The translations under genes and the position numbers were made by a program. Shown piece after piece: positions 63,701-64,000 of a stretch of DNA of 64,000 nucleotides; the stretch's first letter is position 1, and each line of letters begins with the position of its first letter. The notes under the pieces are model-generated. The model saw only the letters and a program-made list of their open reading frames with translations, was not told where the DNA came from and searched no databases. This stretch comes from Bugula neritina (Eukaryota; Bryozoa; Gymnolaemata; Cheilostomatida; Bugulidae), in the NCBI GenBank assembly GCA_964035545.1, contig OZ037765.1:4091698-4155697 (forward strand), written 5' to 3'.

Positions 63701-64000
63701 TGGACTAAATTGTTATTTAGTTCATTATATATTACTTTACAATTGTTTATAAGGATGCCTTAGTGCTTGATAATGTACAGATATACACTTGACAGTGAGA
63801 GACAACTCCTATGTGGTTTCACTTTAGAATGAGAAAGTCTATTGGCCGACCAATGGAGGTGAGAAGTTTCAGTTTGGTAAAGTGAGCATAGAGAATACAT
63901 ATTCTCAGGAAATACTGAATATGGAGACAGGAGGTGGTGTGGAGACTAAGTTGACCTGTACTCATGGGAATGTAAGAGATGGGACATTTTATTTATTACA
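30573..64000 (+). CDS. Receptor-type tyrosine-protein phosphatase gene B (3' end beyond window)
   Basis: Exons: 30573-30624, 31559-31813, 33987-34250, 43822-44316, 53188-53505, 53633-53730, 54017-54203, 54699-54811, 55007-55217, 55375-55749, 55900-56059, 56172-56242, 56662-56900, 57268-57352, 58264-58334, 58726-58762, 60019-60116, 60201-60332, 61102-61241, 61425-61578, 62242-62346, 62509-62641, 62907-62980, 63460-63582, 63828-63971. These give 1,378 codons in phase; by analogy with gene A about 115 residues remain outside. Order: signal peptide, two PAN-like modules, an unassigned 165-residue module, FN3-type modules, furin-type site, TM, juxtamembrane, active D1 and degenerate D2. It is a tandem head-to-tail paralogue of gene A. 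Its introns carry Gypsy copies G2 and G3 and several MITEs. Confidence 0.9.
30625..31558. other. Gene B intron 1, nothing recognised
   Basis: AT-rich intron sequence. The 76-codon ORF at 30842-31072 lacks splice context and recognisable domains and is not called. Confidence 0.5.
31559..31813 (+). CDS. Gene B exon 2: PAN/Apple-like module
   Basis: A phase 1-1 exon of 85 codons. The cysteine layout (C near the start, EDECRTQC, FICASINY, GNCELL) fits the PAN/Apple fold, usually a protein- or sugar-binding extracellular module. Confidence 0.75.
31937..33057. mobile_element. hAT-type non-autonomous DNA transposon (MITE)
   Basis: 1,121 bp with terminal inverted repeats beginning CAGGGTTGGGGT, flanked by a perfect 8-bp duplication ATACAATC (31929-31936 and 33058-33065). 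An 8-bp duplication and CAGGG termini are hAT hallmarks. Subterminal regions are packed with ATTACA/TGTAAT repeats. There is no transposase ORF. It lies in gene B intron 2 and contains an inner fold-back element. Confidence 0.88.
32153..32788. mobile_element. Fold-back element nested in the hAT MITE
   Basis: Long inverted arms of roughly 210-230 bp begin GTCATTCCATACCA on the left and end TGGCATGGAATGAC on the right, around a short core. The arms include matching AAATTTGTGATTT and TTTAGACCAAT segments in opposite orientation. The two arms have diverged noticeably. No coding capacity is seen. Confidence 0.75.
33066..33986. other. Rest of gene B intron 2
   Basis: AT-rich, no recognisable exon or repeat. 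It ends in acceptor TTTCACAG at 33979-33986. Confidence 0.5.
33987..34250 (+). CDS. Gene B exon 3: second PAN-like module
   Basis: A phase 1-1 exon of 88 codons. Cysteines in DCMSFC, YNCSSI and DLCEII follow the PAN-type order seen in exon 2, although overall sequence similarity is low. Confidence 0.65.
34523..34812. mobile_element. 290-bp MITE with TA target duplication
   Basis: Terminal inverted repeats of about 50 bp start CCCCCTATTCACACTTACCG. The element is flanked by TA (34521-34522 and 34813-34814). It is non-coding and Tc1/mariner-like by target duplication. Confidence 0.85.
35266..35572 (+). repeat. G2 5' LTR
   Basis: 307 bp from TGTGGTGGCTCG to ATCATAACA. Its first 25 bases resemble the G1 LTR but most of the body is diverged. 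Confidence 0.9.
35574..35590 (+). promoter_or_regulatory. G2 primer-binding site
   Basis: TGGTGGCAGCGGTGGGA, one base after the LTR; identical to G1 and G3. Confidence 0.75.
35604..36556 (+). pseudogene. G2 gag (N-terminal frameshift) with CCHC knuckle
   Basis: The start region is homologous to G1 gag but runs into a stop near 35718; the capsid-like part continues in another frame, open from 35774 to 36556. It encodes VEQFIQEF through to a zinc knuckle C-W-E-C-G-N-Q-G-H-F-R-R-Y-C (C-x2-C-x4-H-x4-C), the nucleocapsid motif that binds RNA. Both subfamilies share capsid motifs such as LRARFG and AQIAYSDLP. Confidence 0.85.
36505..36549 (+). promoter_or_regulatory. G2 probable -1 ribosomal frameshift signal
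   Basis: GTTAAAC at 36505-36511 is in register G TTA AAC with gag. After 5 nt comes a perfect 10-bp stem: CGGCCCGCAG (36517-36526) with CTGCGGGCCG (36540-36549). The gag stop is at 36554-36556. Pol is open in the -1 frame across this site. Confidence 0.8.
36505..41043 (+). pseudogene. G2 pol (protease, RT, RNase H, integrase), broken
   Basis: Open segments are 36445-37419, 37419-38639, 38596-40395 and 40408-41043. Breaks are a frameshift near 37410, a deletion of about 17 bp relative to G1 near 38550, and an in-frame TAG at 40393-40395. The protease DSG, RT YLDD, RNase H DTDASD, integrase HHCC, SDQGAQF and NGVVERNN motifs all remain. Protease-side sequence is diverged from G1, whereas RT to the tail is almost identical to it. 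Confidence 0.9.
41071..42140 (+). pseudogene. G2 ORF3 homologue (frameshifted, possibly spliced)
   Basis: Open from 41329, with finger 1 C-x2-C-x12-H-x3-H (CQIC to HVNAH) and finger 2 start CPC to TRH. A frameshift near 41665 moves to the frame that ends at 42140. That later part matches G1 ORF3 in order: a YPKFLTLIKPL segment, an Arg/Ser/Pro linker and a helical C-terminus. A candidate intron joins 41071-41095 (start MSYDNRSW) to 41363 via GG|GTGAGT and CTTTTTCAG, and keeps the frame. It is strongly diverged from the G1/G3 ORF3. Confidence 0.65.
42417..42430 (+). promoter_or_regulatory. G2 polypurine tract
   Basis: GCTGGTGGGGGCGG lies directly before the 3' LTR, in the same place as the purine tracts of G1 and G3. 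Confidence 0.65.
42431..42737 (+). repeat. G2 3' LTR
   Basis: 307 bp copy of 35266-35572 with about five substitutions, followed by TTAT. Confidence 0.9.
43402..43821. other. End of gene B intron 3
   Basis: AT-rich intronic sequence with no recognised feature until the acceptor TTCTACAG at 43814-43821. Confidence 0.5.
43822..44316 (+). CDS. Gene B exon 4: unassigned 165-residue extracellular module
   Basis: A phase 1-1 exon of 495 nt, so a complete shuffled module. It is rich in aromatic and beta-forming residues, with a GYLVGWKYMIG segment, YCDSYAAIWRQTG, LTPEDVSTGGIRFQF and KGDFLALYVEY, and few cysteines (in IDYCDS and SHCKG). The pattern suggests a jelly-roll or carbohydrate-binding-like beta sandwich, but I do not recognise a named family. 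Gene A's counterpart is outside the window. Confidence 0.8.
44346..44650 (-). repeat. G3 3' LTR
   Basis: 305 bp; close to the G1 LTR and to 51470-51773. Confidence 0.9.
44651..44666 (-). promoter_or_regulatory. G3 polypurine tract
   Basis: CTGCTGGAGGGGGCAG in element sense, adjacent to the 3' LTR. Confidence 0.7.
44914..45987 (-). CDS. G3 ORF3: zinc-finger/coiled-coil protein, intact
   Basis: 357 residues, the same length as in G1 and very similar by eye, with all eight zinc ligands kept in the same positions. It begins 17 nt after the pol stop. It stays open although gag and the 5' part of pol in this copy are broken. Confidence 0.85.
   Translation of the reverse strand: METSSMPVNSELIHQIESELLGTTFHVNDDEDTVMADGLLDLELDTVLGQSTHDSSVPRVHSKSCDSQANNSRQSLELCCKDPPRSNNNSTFVDTLAPVSPGMPSLEMALDPEPAPTTSTTRQLPHQLEATSNWITPATEREIRTHQGGESNRECNLCQQRFTTHRRLKVHLPQHYITTFCPCGEYSYNRDYLLRHQRTMQCFQGHVYEVDESSYPAFLNAIRPLITDPARLSRLEQGFPSPRPIISGATDKPTQSTNSPPHSPLRHPHTFPCVVLQRVDTKAYTLPPPLPSSERKRHRQQTSSRSSPLARNLREVEARAHDLEQEVYRLAPRVHAASSELKYLQESIKRMKRAAHS
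46005..50622 (-). pseudogene. G3 pol, inactivated in its 5' half
   Basis: Relative to G1 there is a lost C in the hairpin region near 50584 that puts a stop in the -1 frame, a 1-nt deletion near 50143 and a TAG at 49664-49662. There is also a 6-nt in-frame deletion near 49332 and a TAA at 49166-49164. The 3' part (49097-46005, 1,030 codons) is open and contains RT YLDD, RNase H and the full integrase. The G run before the protease is 8 nt here and keeps that frame, unlike the 12 nt in G1. Confidence 0.88.
50579..50622 (-). promoter_or_regulatory. G3 copy of the -1 frameshift signal
   Basis: GTTAAAC (50622-50616), a 5-nt spacer, then a perfect 10-bp stem CGGCCCGCGG / CCGCGGGCCG. Compared with G2, stem position 9 changed on both arms (A-T to G-C), a compensatory pair. 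Confidence 0.75.
50623..51436 (-). pseudogene. G3 gag with a 1-nt deletion
   Basis: Starts METENARMQPPP as in G1. The frame breaks near 50795, where the G run is one base shorter than in G1, and resumes in the next frame with GALNCHGPRTL. The CCHC knuckle is absent here too (WSSAGRDHGQKGRPQ). Confidence 0.85.
51452..51468 (-). promoter_or_regulatory. G3 primer-binding site
   Basis: Same TGGTGGCAGCGGTGGGA 17-mer in element sense, one base from the 5' LTR. Confidence 0.75.
51470..51773 (-). repeat. G3 5' LTR
   Basis: 304 bp, with a 1-nt length difference and very few substitutions against 44346-44650. Confidence 0.9.
51778..53187. other. Remainder of gene B intron 4
   Basis: AT-rich intron without exons. 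It contains the LTR-like, TATA-box-bearing segment annotated separately and ends in acceptor TTTTTATTAG at 53178-53187. Confidence 0.5.
52681..53023 (+). repeat. Possible solo LTR or promoter-bearing repeat
   Basis: TATAAAAGG at 52845-52853 is followed by AATAAA at 52919-52924, the compact promoter plus poly(A) layout of an LTR. Upstream are repeated TCGGTTACCGA-type palindromic units. It could run TG (52682) to CA (53023), but no target duplication was found. GC content is higher than in the flanks. Confidence 0.35.
53188..53505 (+). CDS. Gene B exon 5: FN3-like module
   Basis: Phase 1-1, 106 codons. PGEIKITWEFPA has the early Trp of FN3 and YYAKVSTVRNYNG the late Tyr position. The counterpart in gene A is not in the window. 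Confidence 0.7.
53633..54203 (+). CDS. Gene B exons 6-7: beta-sandwich-like ectodomain module
   Basis: Exons 53633-53730 and 54017-54203 join in phase 0 and are phase 1 outside. Sequence such as EADDCVSSVTLTYGSG and GPWTFTKQQGVTFELTIKV suggests an Ig/FN-type fold, not firmly assignable. Gene A keeps only the second exon in the window (9208-9394). Confidence 0.75.
54227..54570. mobile_element. 344-bp PIF/Harbinger-like MITE
   Basis: Near-perfect terminal inverted repeats of about 70 bp starting GCCTAGGGCCACACGGTGCG, flanked by TTA (54224-54226, 54571-54573). Same family as 34816-43398. The short gene A intron at 9395-9575 lacks it. Confidence 0.9.
54699..55217 (+). CDS. Gene B exons 8-9: FN3 domain
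   Basis: Exons 54699-54811 and 55007-55217, the same lengths as in gene A, encode one FN3 domain with outer phase 1. Strands include SSVTIYWSP and QVEYNCTVKALL. Confidence 0.85.
55375..55749 (+). CDS. Gene B exon 10: membrane-proximal region with furin-type site
   Basis: Codons at 55509-55520 encode R-K-K-R before Ser, as in gene A. The rest (GGYWNRPL, YSYHIAVGFKAK) is nearly unchanged between paralogues. Confidence 0.8.
55900..56059 (+). CDS. Gene B exon 11: transmembrane segment
   Basis: Same Gly/Val-rich helix and KRRKK anchor as gene A. The stalk before it is two residues longer. Confidence 0.9.
56172..56900 (+). CDS. Gene B exons 12-13: juxtamembrane
   Basis: Exons 56172-56242 and 56662-56900 match gene A in length (71 and 239 nt) and sequence type, including IISAEISTFQKDSFKEEF. 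Confidence 0.85.
57268..62346 (+). CDS. Gene B catalytic PTP domain D1
   Basis: Exons 57268-57352, 58264-58334, 58726-58762, 60019-60116, 60201-60332, 61102-61241, 61425-61578, 62242-62346, each the same length as in gene A. WPDHGVP is at about residues 1100-1106. The P-loop HCSAGVGRTG has its Cys at about residue 1133 and its Ser codon split by the minisatellite-bearing intron. QTQEQY supplies the Q loop. All catalytic residues are present. Confidence 0.92.
57547..57973. mobile_element. Solo LTR (427 bp) in gene B intron
   Basis: Begins TGTTGTGA and ends TCTCACA, with ATAG on both sides (57543-57546, 57974-57977). The homologous gene A intron around 21361 has a single ATAG in matching context, so it is the empty site. 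It is unrelated to the G1-G3 LTRs. Confidence 0.75.
58040..58255. repeat. 25-bp tandem repeat
   Basis: About eight variable copies of TTGTAATATACTATATATTT plus CATAC, just upstream of exon 58264-58334. Gene A has one copy at this place. Confidence 0.8.
58463..58580. repeat. TG/CG-rich microsatellite
   Basis: Alternating TGTG and TGCG units within a gene B intron. Confidence 0.85.
58802..59140. repeat. 33-bp minisatellite in gene B intron
   Basis: About ten copies of a GTGTATATAATACTGTATAT-type unit followed by GGTGTATAGTAAT. ORFs across it on both strands are repeat artefacts. Confidence 0.9.
60344..60904 (+). repeat. (ACT)n/(GCT)n trinucleotide tract in gene B intron
   Basis: About 560 bp of ACT repeats with GCT, AGT and GTT variants and visible higher-order blocks, starting 11 bp after the donor at 60333. 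A second CTG/CTA cluster lies at about 60945-61044. Confidence 0.95.
61197..61376 (+). repeat. 45-bp minisatellite at the PTP P-loop donor, 4 units
   Basis: The exon tail plus three 45-bp units (135 bp exactly), the same unit as 23919-24368 in gene A. Confidence 0.92.
61598..62044. mobile_element. 447-bp MITE with TTA duplication
   Basis: Terminal inverted repeats start AGTTGCGTTTATACCT; TTA flanks it at 61595-61597 and 62045-62047. The gene A intron near 24583 keeps the unoccupied CTCTTATTATTATG site. Confidence 0.85.
62509..63971 (+). CDS. Gene B PTP D2, visible part
   Basis: Exons 62509-62641, 62907-62980, 63460-63582 and 63828-63971 correspond to gene A D2 exons 1-4. They encode the linker, NGYINAVYCDGY, TQTPLTDTAEDFWHM and KVYWP segments. 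The D2 P-loop and stop lie beyond the window. Confidence 0.88.

Overview
This is a eukaryotic, animal-type window. It has multi-exon genes with GT/AG introns, an AT-rich host background, microsatellites, MITEs, a LINE and Ty3/Gypsy LTR elements. The host genes encode receptor-type protein tyrosine phosphatases (RPTPs) built from exon-shuffled extracellular modules, an animal invention. An early-branching metazoan such as a sponge is my best guess; this is inferred from style and not proven by any marker gene.

Layout. 1-5178 holds a LINE of CR1/L2 type with two open reading frames and a 5' tandem repeat. 5186-8171 is a decayed intronless ORF of a repetitive invertebrate type (HALTGCD motif and CXC cysteine tail). 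9208-27666 holds the 3' part of RPTP gene A in 22 visible exons (ectodomain, furin-type site, TM, juxtamembrane, active D1, degenerate D2, stop). 27667-30572 is intergenic. From 30573 to past the window end lies RPTP gene B, a head-to-tail tandem paralogue with its 5' end present: signal peptide, two PAN/Apple-like exons, an unassigned 165-residue exon, FN3-type modules, furin-type site, TM, D1 and most of D2. All exon phases are consistent in both genes, so both look functional.

The introns are full of mobile DNA. Three related about 7.45-kb Gypsy elements sit at 13360-20809 (minus), 35266-42737 (plus) and 44346-51773 (minus), called G1, G2 and G3. All have TG...CA LTRs of 304-307 bp, the same putative primer-binding site and a 4-bp ATAA/TTAT target duplication. 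Each has gag, pol and an extra third ORF downstream of pol encoding a two-zinc-finger, coiled-coil protein. A GTTAAAC heptamer followed by a GC stem marks a probable -1 frameshift between gag and pol in all three. G1 and G2 are each nested inside a MITE. G2 looks like a mosaic: its central pol is nearly identical to G1 while its LTRs, gag and ORF3 are strongly diverged.

Comparing introns of A and B gives natural empty sites that date several insertions after the duplication: MITEs at 54227 and 61598, a solo LTR at 57547, and the Gypsy copies. Other notable host features are a 45-bp minisatellite that copies the exon end and splice donor inside the PTP signature motif (10 copies in A, 4 in B), and large (ACT)n tracts just after a splice donor in both paralogues. 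All homology statements are from reading the sequence by eye; no alignments or database searches were run.
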